A stretch of DNA of 64,000 bases, from contig NZ_BMRX01000002.1 of NCBI RefSeq assembly GCF_014648855.1, forward strand, positions 1 through 64,000, in the 5' to 3' direction. Of this stretch, positions 54,473-63,976 are shown piece by piece (the stretch's first letter is position 1; every line of letters begins with the position of its first letter). Source of the DNA: Streptomyces parvulus (lineage in GTDB: Bacteria; Actinomycetota; Actinomycetes; Streptomycetales; Streptomycetaceae). A model generated the notes under the pieces. That model searched no databases and was not told the origin of the DNA. It saw only the letters and a list, made by a program, of their open reading frames with translations. A program made the position numbers and the translations under genes.

Positions 54473-54865
54473 TCAGCAGTCGCGGAATTCGGGCGACTGG
54501 TTCAGCACCTGGCTGCGCACCGAGGTGAAGCGGGTCAGTTTCTCGTCGACGGAGGAGTCCAACGGGAACACCGCCACCCGGTGGCAGTTCTGGAAGGCCA
54601 GCCGCACCCCGAAGTGCCGCTGCAGTGCGCCGCGTATGGCGTCACTCGCGAGCGCACGCAGCAGCTGACCGCGCGCCTGCTCGTCCGGCGGAGGCGTCTG
54701 GTTGTCGGCGAACGCACCGCCGTCGACCTTCAGCTGTGCCACCAGGGAGCTGACCATCTCCCATGCGTAGGGCAGGGAAGTCCGGACGCAGTCGACGAAG
54801 GCTGCTTCGTCGACCTCGCCTCGCTCGGCCTGTTCGAGTAGGGCCGGTGAGACGTCGAGCGACAT
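54473..54865 (-). CDS. SCO5389-family conserved actinobacterial protein
   Basis: 130 residues, soluble, no signal peptide. It begins MSLDVSPALLEQAERGEVDEAAFVDCVRTSLPYAWEMVSSLV and contains LASDAIRGALQRHFGVRLAFQNCHRVAVFP. Cysteines at about 26, 94 and 130. ATG follows AGGAG by 5 nt. Position beside nucS matches the SCO5389 family of Streptomyces. No function is known to me; it is divergent from nucS across 279 bp. Confidence 0.8.
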   Translation of the reverse strand: MSLDVSPALLEQAERGEVDEAAFVDCVRTSLPYAWEMVSSLVAQLKVDGGAFADNQTPPPDEQARGQLLRALASDAIRGALQRHFGVRLAFQNCHRVAVFPLDSSVDEKLTRFTSVRSQVLNQSPEFRDC

Positions 54866-55130
54866 GGGTTCTCCTCTCGCACCCCCGACGGGCGGGGGTT
54901 GCCGGACAGTTGAGGGAATTCGCGATACCGAACACGCTGCGTACACAGTTCGCGACCTCCCGTTCAATACCGTAAGCAACCGATCGTGACCGCACCAGGA
55001 GAATGCCGAGATGGGCACCATCCGACCGGCGCACAATCGGCCAGTGCGCAAGACGGGGTCAATGGGAGAAGTGGGACAGCCCGCGGGGTGCCCGGGTACG
55101 GGCGAATCGCGTCGGGCCGGGCACGTCGAG

Positions 55131-55136
55131 TAGCGT
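55131..55136 (+). promoter_or_regulatory. TAGCGT -10 hexamer, leaderless nucS promoter
   Basis: TAGCGT lies 8 nt before the nucS ATG with no ribosome site. The rest of the 279-bp divergent gap shows nothing clear. Confidence 0.5.
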
Positions 55137-55144
55137 TGCCGACC

Positions 55145-55816
55145 ATGCGTCTCGTCATTGCCCGCTGCTCCGTCGACTACGCCGGACGGCTCACCGCCCA
55201 CCTGCCCTCGGCCCCCCGGCTGATCCTGGTCAAGGCGGACGGCAGCGTCTCGATCCACGCCGACGACCGGGCCTACAAGCCCCTCAACTGGATGTCGCCG
55301 CCCTGCACCCTGAAGGAGGGCACGGGCGAGGAGGAGGGCGTCTGGACCGTCGTCAACAAGGCGGGCGAGAAGCTCATCATCACGATGGAGGAGGTCCTCC
55401 ACGACTCCTCGCACGAACTGGGCGTCGACCCCGGCCTGATCAAGGACGGCGTGGAAGCGCACCTCCAGGAGCTGCTCGCCGACCGCATCGAGACGCTGGG
55501 CGAGGGCTACACCCTCATCCGCCGCGAGTACATGACGGCCATCGGCCCCGTCGACATCCTGTGCCGGGACGCCGACGGCGGGACGGTCGCGGTCGAGATC
55601 AAGCGCCGCGGCGAGATCGACGGCGTGGAGCAACTCACGCGCTACCTGGAGCTGTTGAACCGCGATCCCCATCTCGCCCCGGTGCGCGGCGTGTTCGCCG
55701 CCCAGGAGATCAAGCCGCAGGCGCGCGTGCTGGCGACGGACCGCGGCATCGGCTGCCAGGTGCTGGACTACAACGCCATGCGGGGCATCGAGGACGACAA
55801 GCTGCGGCTGTTCTGA
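55145..55816 (+). CDS. nucS: Mismatch-specific endonuclease NucS/EndoMS
   Basis: 223 residues. The N-terminal DNA-binding half begins [21 protein letters not shown], and the C-terminal RecB-like nuclease carries D137, E151 and K153 (VDILCRD...VAVEIKRRG) and the QxxxY pair Q163/Y167. It performs the non-canonical mismatch repair that replaces MutS/MutL in actinobacteria. ATG 55145 has a leaderless-type promoter. A strong bidirectional terminator separates it from the convergent ATPase-like gene. Confidence 0.96.
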   Translation: MRLVIARCSVDYAGRLTAHLPSAPRLILVKADGSVSIHADDRAYKPLNWMSPPCTLKEGTGEEEGVWTVVNKAGEKLIITMEEVLHDSSHELGVDPGLIKDGVEAHLQELLADRIETLGEGYTLIRREYMTAIGPVDILCRDADGGTVAVEIKRRGEIDGVEQLTRYLELLNRDPHLAPVRGVFAAQEIKPQARVLATDRGIGCQVLDYNAMRGIEDDKLRLF

Positions 55817-55851
55817 GCCGCGCGTCCCCCACGGCGTGGGGGCACGGCGTA

Positions 55852-55889
55852 CGGGAGGGCCGGGTCCGCACAAGGACCCGGCCCTCCCG
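55852..55889. terminator. Bidirectional terminator between nucS and the membrane ATPase gene
   Basis: Perfect 16-bp stem CGGGAGGGCCGGGTCC (55852-55867) with its complement (55874-55889) and a GCACAA loop, placed between two convergent genes. Confidence 0.85.
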
Positions 55890-55909
55890 TCGTGCCGCCT
55901 TCGGGCACC

Positions 55910-58510
55910 TCAGATGATCTGTTCCGCCGCCGGGTCCGCGCCGCCCGGCGTACCGGTGCCCGTGCCGGCACTGCTCTGCGTGGCGCTCGGGGTGTCCCCG
56001 GGCGAACCGGCGGTGCTGGTCGGCGACACCGGTCCGCCGGCGCTGTTGGAGGTCTCCGGCGCCGACGGCGAGGTGGTCTCGGTGTCGGTGGGCTCCGGCG
56101 AGGTCGGCTCGGAATCCGACGGCGTCGGCTCGGTCGGCTCGGTCTCCGTCGGCCTGGGCGAGGACGGCCTCGTCGTCGGCGAACTGGGCGACTTGGTGGG
56201 CGTGTCCGGCGAGTCCGGGTCGTCCGGGCTCTCGTCGTCGCCGGGGGCGCCGGTGCTGCCGGGGCCGCTCGGCGACTGGGAGGGCCGCCCGGACTCGGAG
56301 GGCGTCGGCGCGCCGGGCGTGCCCGAGTCGCTCGGCCGGCCGGTGGTGCCCTGGCCCTGCCCGTCGTCGGACGGACGGTCGGCGCCGAGGTCGCCGTCGT
56401 CGATGCCCTGGCTGGCCGACGGGTTGACGCCGACCTCGTTGGACGGGTCGCCCGGGTCGTTCTCGGAGGTGGCGCCGAGGGTCACGACGGTGCCGAGCAC
56501 GGCGACGAGCAGCGCGCCCGCACCGGCGGCGACGAGGTTGCGCCGCGCGAAGCCCTTGATGCCGCTGCCGACCGTCCGGGACGGCTCCTCGGCCCGCTCG
56601 CGGCTGGTGACCAGGGTCGGGGACTGCGGGGGCGGCTGGAGCGGCGGGAAGGGCGCGGGGACACCGAGGGACGGCGTCACGGGTCCCTCCTGCCCGGTCT
56701 CGGCCGGCTCCTCCCCGGCCGTCGGGCCGAAGCCGGCGGCGAGGGCCCCGGGGCCCGCCGCGGCGCCGAGGGCGACGGCGCCGGCGCCCGGCCCCGGGGT
56801 GTCCCCGGCCCGGTCGGCGACCAGGGTGAGGGCACGGCGGCCGGCGACGGCGCCCCGCTTGTCGGAGAGCGCGCCGCGCAGCCCGATGGAGGCCTCCAGC
56901 TCGGCGCGGGCCCGGTCGAGCTGGTCCTCGCAGAGGGCGAGGACGCCGAGTTCGTGGTGGAAGTAGGCCTGCTCGGCGACGTCGCCGGCGAGCCGGGAGG
57001 CCTCGGTGCCGGACCTGAGGGCCCGCTCCCACGCGCTCCAGTGCAGCCCGGCGGCGAACGCGGGTGCCGCGGTGCGGGCCAGCTGGACGGCGGGGCTCTC
57101 CTCGTCGTCCGCCGTCCGCGTGGTCGCCGGCACCAGCACCGCGAGGGCGGCCAGCACGGCGTCGGCCTCGGCGCAGACCCGCTCGGGGGTGACCGAGGGG
57201 TGCCCGGTCCACCAGGCGTAGTGCTGGGCGGCCTCCAGCGCGCGGTCCCGTACGCCGTCGGTGTATCCGGCGCTCTCCAGCTGGGTGAGGACCCCGGCGG
57301 CCAGCCGGTAGCGGGAGCCGACCGGCGAGACCAGTCCGCAGTCGGCCAGCTCGCCGAGGGCGGCGTCCGCGTGGGTGTCGCCGACCAGCGCGGGCAGGTG
57401 CGCCTGGTGCGGCAGCTCGCCGCCGAGGGCGACGGCGAACTCCAGGGTGGCGCGGGCCGAGGCGCTCAGCCGGGAGGCGAGCAGCGGCGCGGGCGCGGCG
57501 GCCTCGCCGAGGGACGGCAGGGGCGAGACGTCGTCTGCCGGGTCGGCGTCGTGGGGCGTGTCGTCGGCCGGGCGGGCGTCGGCGAAGACGCCGAACTCGT
57601 CCACGGCCTCCGCCCCGGCCCGCAGCCGGTCGCGGCGGCGCAGCAGGGCGCCGGCCTGGACGAAGCGCAGGGGCAGGCCCTCGGACTCGAACCAGAGGTC
57701 GCCGGCCCAGTTGGCCTCTTCCTCGGTGAGCGTGCGGCCGGCGGCGCGCTCCAGCAGCTCGACGCCGTCGGAGCGGTCCAGGCCGGTGAGGAAGACCTCC
57801 TCGACGGCCGAGTCGGCGGAGGGGGCGGGGACGTCGGGCGTGGCGCCGATGAGGAAGGCGCACTCGGGGGTGGCCTCCAGCAGCTCGTCGAGGGCGGCGC
57901 CGCCGAACTCGATGTCGTCCAGGACGACGACGGCGCCCACGGCCCGCAGGTGCCCGAGCAGCTCCTCGCGGCCGGGGCGGTGCAGGGGGGCGCGGTGGAC
58001 GGCGTGGAAGAGGTCGTGCAGGAGGTCGTCGGCGGAGCGGTGGAAGCCGTTCAGGCGGACGACGCCGTCGGGGGCGAGGCCGGCGCAGTCCTCGGCGACG
58101 AGGTCGAGGAGGCTGGTGCGGCCGGAGCCGCCGGGGCCGGTGAGGCGGACGGAGCGGCCGCGGGCGAGCAGCCGGACCAGGCGTTCGCGCTCGTCCTCGC
58201 GGGCCAGCAGGCCCAGCACGGTCCGGGTGGGTCCCGGCGGGACGGGCGGCAGGGCGGCCCGGGCCGTCTCCGCGCGTTCAGCGGCGGTGAGCTTCCGCGG
58301 CGCGGGGGGCCGCTCGGCGGGCGGGCAGACCTCGATCTCGCTGCCGTCGACGGGGTTGACGGTGAGCAGGAAGTCGCCGGCGGCCAGCTGCACCGTGCGG
58401 GCCTGCGCGGGCTGGCCGAAGTCGGAGGTGAGGGGATCCCTGGGCGGCCGCGGGCGCGGCGTGTCGCCGTCGTGGCCGTACTCCTCGGGTCCCCGGGTGT
58501 TCGGGTCCAT
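55910..58510 (-). CDS. Membrane-anchored STAND-like ATPase with Ser/Thr/Pro/Asp-rich extracellular tail
   Basis: 866 residues. An N-terminal region of about 95 residues, then an ATPase-like domain with GPGGSGRTSLLDLVAE at 125-140, where Arg replaces the Walker A lysine, and a Walker-B-like VVVLDDIEF. A helical middle region (about 330-610) includes TPR-like ARAELEASIGLRGAL. One membrane helix follows at about 655-680 (LVAAGAGALLVAVLGTVVTLG), then about 185 residues very rich in S, T, P, D and G, presumably outside the cell. ATG 58510 begins MDPNTRGPEE; in-frame sequence upstream lacks a ribosome site. Function unknown. The STAS gene lies upstream in the same direction. Confidence 0.78.
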   Translation of the reverse strand: MDPNTRGPEEYGHDGDTPRPRPPRDPLTSDFGQPAQARTVQLAAGDFLLTVNPVDGSEIEVCPPAERPPAPRKLTAAERAETARAALPPVPPGPTRTVLGLLAREDERERLVRLLARGRSVRLTGPGGSGRTSLLDLVAEDCAGLAPDGVVRLNGFHRSADDLLHDLFHAVHRAPLHRPGREELLGHLRAVGAVVVLDDIEFGGAALDELLEATPECAFLIGATPDVPAPSADSAVEEVFLTGLDRSDGVELLERAAGRTLTEEEANWAGDLWFESEGLPLRFVQAGALLRRRDRLRAGAEAVDEFGVFADARPADDTPHDADPADDVSPLPSLGEAAAPAPLLASRLSASARATLEFAVALGGELPHQAHLPALVGDTHADAALGELADCGLVSPVGSRYRLAAGVLTQLESAGYTDGVRDRALEAAQHYAWWTGHPSVTPERVCAEADAVLAALAVLVPATTRTADDEESPAVQLARTAAPAFAAGLHWSAWERALRSGTEASRLAGDVAEQAYFHHELGVLALCEDQLDRARAELEASIGLRGALSDKRGAVAGRRALTLVADRAGDTPGPGAGAVALGAAAGPGALAAGFGPTAGEEPAETGQEGPVTPSLGVPAPFPPLQPPPQSPTLVTSRERAEEPSRTVGSGIKGFARRNLVAAGAGALLVAVLGTVVTLGATSENDPGDPSNEVGVNPSASQGIDDGDLGADRPSDDGQGQGTTGRPSDSGTPGAPTPSESGRPSQSPSGPGSTGAPGDDESPDDPDSPDTPTKSPSSPTTRPSSPRPTETEPTEPTPSDSEPTSPEPTDTETTSPSAPETSNSAGGPVSPTSTAGSPGDTPSATQSSAGTGTGTPGGADPAAEQII

Positions 58511-58786
58511 CGGTTCAAGCCCCCCAAAAGCGTCGTGTGCAGGGCCCCGGTCGGGACCACCCTCCCGGCCTTGCCGCACTCCGCGCTGTCGCTTCTGGTC
58601 CGGTCCCGCCGATGGGTTCACAAAGGGGCGGGCAGCCCGACCCTAAACCTTCCCTCGGCGTCTCCGACAGCCCGGGGTGCCGTCCCGTCCGAGACGTCAC
58701 GGTGTCGTGAGGATTGTGTGTGTCGGGATGGTTCGCCGGGCGGTGTCCGGGTCGCTCCCGGCCCGCCGGGGCCGCACCGGACGGGC
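58511..58786 (-). other. 276-bp gap between STAS and ATPase-like genes
   Basis: No gene seen. A TAGGGT hexamer (minus strand, near 58645) could be the ATPase-like gene promoter. The GC-rich part near the STAS stop has short inverted repeats but no clear terminator. Confidence 0.35.
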
Positions 58787-59110
58787 TCAGACCCTGGGGA
58801 GGGTCTCCACGCCGATGCCGCCCTCGATGGCCAGGATCCGGTGGAGCCTGGTGGCCACCAGCAGGCGCTGCATCTGGGGTGGGACCCCGCGCAGCACCAG
58901 CCGCCGGCCGCAGCGGCCGGCCCGCCGGTGGGCTCCCATGATCACGCCGAGGCCGGTCGCGTCCCAGGAGTCCAGCTCTGACAGGTCCAGCACCAGGTCG
59001 CCGACTCCGTCGTCGACGGCCGAGTGCAGGACCGTACGGGCGTCCGCCGCGCTGCGGACGTCGAGGCGGCCCCCGACGACCAGCTCGACGTGGTCGCCCC
59101 TGATGTGCAT
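58787..59110 (-). CDS. STAS-domain anti-sigma factor antagonist
   Basis: 107 residues, a single STAS domain. VELVVGGRLDVRSAADARTVL is the opening strand-helix, and DLSELDSWDATGLGVIMG has D50-A-T52-G at the position phosphorylated as Ser in SpoIIAA, so T52 is the candidate site. ATG 59110 follows GGGAG. No anti-sigma kinase or sigma factor is adjacent; partners must be elsewhere. Confidence 0.9.
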   Translation of the reverse strand: MHIRGDHVELVVGGRLDVRSAADARTVLHSAVDDGVGDLVLDLSELDSWDATGLGVIMGAHRRAGRCGRRLVLRGVPPQMQRLLVATRLHRILAIEGGIGVETLPRV

Positions 59111-59283
59111 ATGCGCTCCCCGGCGTGCGTCCTTGTTCGTCTCTTCGACTCTTCGACGTGATCTCTCGGCGATATCAGGTGTTGCAACCTCTGACTGGCC
59201 GAAACGACCGGAGGTTGCCGCCTGTAAGCGAACCGATACCGAATTCACCCCGGCGTGTGATGTCTCCCGGGGCCGATGGGACT

Positions 59284-60132
59284 TCAGTGCTTGTAGAAGC
59301 CCTGCCCGCTCTTGCGGCCGATGTCACCGGCGTCCACCATCCGGCGCATCAACTCCGGCGGGGCGAACTTCTCGTCCTGGGACTCGGTGTAGATGTTGCC
59401 CGTGGCGTGCAGCAGGATGTCGACGCCCGTCAGGTCCGCGGTGGCCAGCGGCCCCATGGCGTGGCCGAAGCCCAGCTTGCAGGCGAGGTCGATGTCCTCG
59501 GCGGTGGCGACGCCCGACTCGTACAGCTTCGCGGCCTCGACGACGAGGGCGGAGATGAGGCGGGTGGTGACGAAGCCGGCGACGTCGCGGTTGACGACGA
59601 TGCAGGTCTTGCCGGTGGACTCGGCGAACTCCCGTGCGGTGGCCAGGGTTTCGTCGCTGGTCTTGTAGCCGCGCACCAGCTCGCACAGCTGCATCATGGG
59701 GACCGGCGAGAAGAAGTGGGTGCCGACGACCCGTTCGGGGCGCTCCGTCACGGCCGCGATCTTGGTGATCGGGATGGCGGAGGTGTTGGACGCGAGGATC
59801 GCCCCGTCCTTCACCAGCTTGTCGAGCGCGCGGAAGATCTCGTGCTTGACCTCGAGCTTCTCGAAGACGGCCTCCACGACCACGTCCGCGTCCGCGACGG
59901 CTTCCAGGTCGCTGGTCGCGGTGATCCGCGCGAGGGCGGCGTCGGCCTCCTCGGCCGCCAGCTTCCCCTTGGCGACGAACTTGTCGTACGAGGTGCGGAT
60001 GGAGTCCGTGCCGCGCCGCAGCGCCTCGTCGGTGACGTCCCGCAGGACGACCTCCCAGCCCGCCTGCGCGGCGACCTGGGCGATGCCGGACCCCATGAGG
60101 CCGGCTCCGATGACGGCGAGCTTCCGTGCCAC
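59284..60132 (-). CDS. 3-hydroxybutyryl-CoA dehydrogenase
   Basis: 282 residues. Rossmann GAGLMGSGIAQVAAQAG near the N-terminus, SNTSAIPITKIA, the catalytic-His region GTHFFSPVPMMQLCELV, and a C-terminal dimerisation domain ending GDIGRKSGQGFYKH. It oxidises or reduces C4 acyl-CoA with NAD(P). GTG 60132 is preceded by GGGGAG at 7 nt. It fits with the thiolase at 41548 and icmA in butyryl/isobutyryl-CoA supply. Confidence 0.95.
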   Translation of the reverse strand: MARKLAVIGAGLMGSGIAQVAAQAGWEVVLRDVTDEALRRGTDSIRTSYDKFVAKGKLAAEEADAALARITATSDLEAVADADVVVEAVFEKLEVKHEIFRALDKLVKDGAILASNTSAIPITKIAAVTERPERVVGTHFFSPVPMMQLCELVRGYKTSDETLATAREFAESTGKTCIVVNRDVAGFVTTRLISALVVEAAKLYESGVATAEDIDLACKLGFGHAMGPLATADLTGVDILLHATGNIYTESQDEKFAPPELMRRMVDAGDIGRKSGQGFYKH

Positions 60133-60243
60133 TGTGCGACTCCCCTGATACAAGCTGTCCTTGGTCTCTCGGCCGGAGATTAGCGGGCATGGCGGGCTGT
60201 GTGACCGGTTAGTAACGCGCGTCACGTCTCACATGACGGACAT

Positions 60244-60257
60244 CACACCGACGTGTG
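60244..60257. promoter_or_regulatory. CACAC-CGAC-GTGTG dyad upstream of the dehydrogenase gene
   Basis: Short perfect dyad in the gap between tetR (60269) and the dehydrogenase start. The adjoining GGTTAGTAACG (about 60208) contains the AGTAAC half-site seen elsewhere. Confidence 0.35.
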
Positions 60258-60268
60258 TCATTCGGGTG

Positions 60269-60910
60269 TCACTCCGCGCCCCGGACGGCGTAGTTGAGCA
60301 CCCTCGCACTCAACAGCTCCTCCATCTCGTCCAGGAGCAGCAGCATCTCGCGGGAGACCTCGGCGGGCTTCCCGCCCGCCACCATGCGCTGGCCGATCCC
60401 CATCATCACCGTGCCGTGCAGCCAGTTGATCTGACCGGCCATCAGACCGGGCAGCGGGTCGCCGGGCGCGGCGCCGGTCTCCTCCCGGAGGGTCACCTCC
60501 AGGTTGACGAGGACCTCCTGGCCGATGGCCCACATCCTGGACCGCAGCGCGGGCGACTCCTGCACGACCTTCATGAACCCGGCGTATCCGTCCATCAGGC
60601 CCACGCGGGGAGAGACCGACTCGACCTCGTCGCGCAGCTCGCGCAGGACGGCGTACGCGGCGGACTCGCCGTCGGGCCGGCCGCGCACCCAGCGCGACAG
60701 CCGGTCGGTCACACCCTTGGAGCGGTCGAGGAACAGGTCCTCCTTGGCCGGGAAGTAGTTGTAGACGGTGTTCACGGAGACGTCCGCGGCGCGGGCGACC
60801 TCGGCGACCGTCACCGCCTCGAAACCGCGCTCCAGGAACAGCCCCGTGGCTACATCCGAGATGTACTGCCGGGTCTGCCGCTTCTTCCGCTCCCTGAGTC
60901 CCTCGGCCAT
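60269..60910 (-). CDS. TetR-family regulator divergent from an ABC exporter
   Basis: 213 residues. TetR helix-turn-helix AVTVAEVARAADVSVNTVYNYFPAKEDLF near residues 33-62, then a ligand-binding domain. It is divergent from the drug-type ABC exporter at 60992 with an 81-bp AT-rich gap (CAAAATTTAAGTG), so it is probably its local repressor. ATG 60910. Confidence 0.92.
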   Translation of the reverse strand: MAEGLRERKKRQTRQYISDVATGLFLERGFEAVTVAEVARAADVSVNTVYNYFPAKEDLFLDRSKGVTDRLSRWVRGRPDGESAAYAVLRELRDEVESVSPRVGLMDGYAGFMKVVQESPALRSRMWAIGQEVLVNLEVTLREETGAAPGDPLPGLMAGQINWLHGTVMMGIGQRMVAGGKPAEVSREMLLLLDEMEELLSARVLNYAVRGAE

Positions 60911-60991
60911 GGCGCCATCCTAGGCTTCGCTGGTACCGGTCAAAACTTGGGGGCGTTGCAAAATTTAAGTGACTCTGTTTTTCTGGGGCGC

Positions 60992-61774
<783 letters not shown>

Positions 61775-61817
61775 CGCCCGGTGGCCGAACAGAACCCCGA
61801 GACCGGAGGCTGATCCG

Positions 61818-62567
61818 ATGCTGTTCCACGACACCGCGCTCATCTACGGCCGCTATCTGCGCCAGTCGCTGCGGTCCCGCTTCGCGCTGCTGTTCGGCGT
61901 GCTGATGCCGCTGCTGTACCTGCTCTTCTTCGGTCCGCTGCTGACCGGTCTGCCGCTCGGCGGGCGGGGCAGCTCCTGGCAGGTGCTGGTGCCGGGCCTG
62001 CTGCTCCAGCTGGGGCTCTTCGGCGCCTCCTTCGCCGGCTTCTCGGTCATTATCGAGAACGGCCAGGGCGTGGTGGAACGCATGCGCGTGACGCCGGTCG
62101 GCCGGCCGGCGCTGCTCCTGGGCCGGGTGCTGCGGGACGCCACGGTCTTCGCCTTCCAGGCGGTGCTGCTGGTGCTGGCGGCCGTGGCGATGGGCCTGCG
62201 GGCGCCGCTGTTCGGCGTGCTGATCGGCTTCGCGTTCGTCGCCCTGCTCACGGTGTCGCTGGCGTCGCTGTCGTACGCGCTGGCGATGAAGGTGCGGACC
62301 CCGCAGGAGTTCGGGCCGACGGTCAACGCGCTGACCATGCCGTCGATGCTGCTGTCCGGCCTGATGCTGCCGATGACCCTGGGACCTGCGTGGCTGGACG
62401 TGCTGTCGCACCTGATGCCGTTCCGCTATCTGGTGGACGCGGTGCGGGACGCGTACGTCGGCAGCTACGCGACGGAGCACATGCTGTACGGCACGCTGGT
62501 GGCGCTCGCGTTCACCGCACTGGCCGTGACGGCGGGCACACGCGTGTTCCGCACCGCCGGTGCGTAA
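61818..62567 (+). CDS. ABC-2 exporter permease (DrrB-like)
   Basis: 249 residues, six membrane helices. ENGQGVVERMRVTPVGRPALLLGRVLRD is the ABC-2 permease loop, and PFRYLVDAVRDAY closes the last domain. ATG follows GGAGG. It partners the preceding ATPase under the divergent TetR. The substrate is unknown; lipophilic drugs or lipids are typical for the family. Confidence 0.93.
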   Translation: MLFHDTALIYGRYLRQSLRSRFALLFGVLMPLLYLLFFGPLLTGLPLGGRGSSWQVLVPGLLLQLGLFGASFAGFSVIIENGQGVVERMRVTPVGRPALLLGRVLRDATVFAFQAVLLVLAAVAMGLRAPLFGVLIGFAFVALLTVSLASLSYALAMKVRTPQEFGPTVNALTMPSMLLSGLMLPMTLGPAWLDVLSHLMPFRYLVDAVRDAYVGSYATEHMLYGTLVALAFTALAVTAGTRVFRTAGA

Positions 62568-62568
62568 C

Positions 62569-62574
62569 TAGGCT
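62569..62574 (+). promoter_or_regulatory. TAGGCT -10 hexamer, leaderless adenosyltransferase promoter
   Basis: TAGGCT lies 6 nt before ATG 62581, just after the permease stop, giving the gene its own start independent of the exporter operon. Confidence 0.5.
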
Positions 62575-62580
62575 GGCCCC

Positions 62581-63153
62581 ATGGTCAACCTGACGCGCAT
62601 CTACACCCGGACCGGCGACCAGGGCACCACCGCCCTCGGTGACATGAGCCGGGTCCCGAAGACCGACCTCCGGATCTCGGCGTACGCCGACGCCAACGAG
62701 GCGAACGCGGTGATCGGCACCGCGATCGCGCTGGGCGGGCTGCCGGAGGACGTCGTCAAGGTCCTCGTCCGGGTCCAGAACGACCTGTTCGACGTGGGCG
62801 CGGACCTGTCGACGCCGGTGGTGGAGAACCCGGAGTTCCCGCCGCTCAGGGTCGAGCAGTTCTACGTCGACAAGCTGGAGGCGGACTGCGACCGCTACCT
62901 GGCCGAGGTGGAGAAGCTCCGCTCCTTCATCCTGCCCGGCGGCACGCCCGGCGCGGCGCTGCTGCACCAGGCGTGCACGGTGGTGCGGCGGGCCGAGCGC
63001 TCGACCTGGGCGGCCCTGGAGGCCCACGGGGAGACCATGAACCCGCTCACCGCGACCTACCTCAACCGGCTGTCCGACCTCCTGTTCATCCTGGCCCGCA
63101 CGGCGAACAAGGAGGTCGGGGACGTGCTGTGGGTGCCGGGCGGCGAGCGCTAG
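62581..63153 (+). CDS. pduO: Cob(I)alamin adenosyltransferase, PduO type
   Basis: 190 residues. TRIYTRTGDQGTTALGD at the N-terminus is the ATP site; RVQNDLFDVGADL and VVRRAERSTWAAL (RAER) are family motifs. It makes adenosylcobalamin, the cofactor of isobutyryl- and methylmalonyl-CoA mutases. It is leaderless-type with its own -10. The 3' end overlaps the convergent membrane-protein gene by 4 nt. Confidence 0.95.
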   Translation: MVNLTRIYTRTGDQGTTALGDMSRVPKTDLRISAYADANEANAVIGTAIALGGLPEDVVKVLVRVQNDLFDVGADLSTPVVENPEFPPLRVEQFYVDKLEADCDRYLAEVEKLRSFILPGGTPGAALLHQACTVVRRAERSTWAALEAHGETMNPLTATYLNRLSDLLFILARTANKEVGDVLWVPGGER

Positions 63154-63824
63154 ACGCTCCGCTCGGTGGGGCGGGGGGCCGTGTCGTCGTACGGCTGCGG
63201 GTCCGTCGTGGCTGGGCGCGCCCACGCGGCGGAGCCGCATGTCGGATCAGGGCCCCGCGCCCCTTCGGGGCGCTCCTCGGGGCGCTCGCCCGACGGGGCC
63301 CTTTTCGGCCAGATCGCGTAGGTGAGGGCGATCAGGCCGTGGATGCCGGCCGCGCGCCAGGCCGTGTACTGCCAGCTCTCCAGGGACGTGGTGCGGCTCG
63401 GGTCGTCCACGTACCACATGGCGAGCTGCAGCAGCCCGGTCGCCACCGCGGCCGCGACCAGCGTGCCGAGCCACACCCTGCCCTCGTGCCGGGCGCGGGC
63501 CATGCCGTAGCGCGGGGGCCCGGCCGGCCTGGGGGCGCCGCCGATCCGGTGGGCCGCGTGTCCGTCGAGCCACTTCACGGTGCGGTGACCGTGGCCGACG
63601 GTGTAGCCGATGTACAGCGCCGCGAGGCCGTGCTTCCAGCTCGGGTCGGCGCCGTTCTTCAGGTCCAGCGCGGTGACCACCAGCAGCACGACCTCAAGCA
63701 GCGGCTCGCACAGCAGCAAGGCCATGCCGGTGCGCGGCATCCGCAGCAGGTAGCGCGCGGCCAGCCCGGCGGCGAGCAGCACCCAGAAGCCGATCTCGCA
63801 GACGATGATCAGGGTGACGATCAC
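63150..63824 (-). CDS. Conserved integral membrane protein, function unknown
   Basis: 224 residues with about five membrane segments (IVTLIIVCEIGFWVLLAAGLAARYLL, MALLLCEPLLEVVLLVVTALDL, ALYIGYTVG, WLGTLVAAAVATGLLQLAMWYV, AAGIHGLIALTYAIWP) and a charged cytoplasmic loop GHRTVKWLDGHAAHRIGG. The last 50 residues are hydrophilic, Pro/Arg/Glu-rich. GTG 63824 follows AGGAG. It is convergent with the adenosyltransferase. I do not recognise a function. Confidence 0.8.
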   Translation of the reverse strand: MIVTLIIVCEIGFWVLLAAGLAARYLLRMPRTGMALLLCEPLLEVVLLVVTALDLKNGADPSWKHGLAALYIGYTVGHGHRTVKWLDGHAAHRIGGAPRPAGPPRYGMARARHEGRVWLGTLVAAAVATGLLQLAMWYVDDPSRTTSLESWQYTAWRAAGIHGLIALTYAIWPKRAPSGERPEERPEGARGPDPTCGSAAWARPATTDPQPYDDTAPRPTERSV

Positions 63825-63976
63825 GGTTCGCTCCTCTCGATCGCCCTTCCAGGCTCCCGTGCCGCCCGCCGCGGATCGTCGTCGCCGGTGACGAACCTCC
63901 GGTACATCGAAAGATGCAGTGCGGGACCCTTCCCGGGCATCAGGCGTGCGGGCCCGGGGCCGTGTTGGATGGGGGC

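Noticed and set aside
55892..58981. 1029-codon plus-strand frame opposite the membrane ATPase gene
   Set aside because: Composition of a GC-skew shadow; the minus-strand gene has domains, a membrane helix and a coherent codon pattern.
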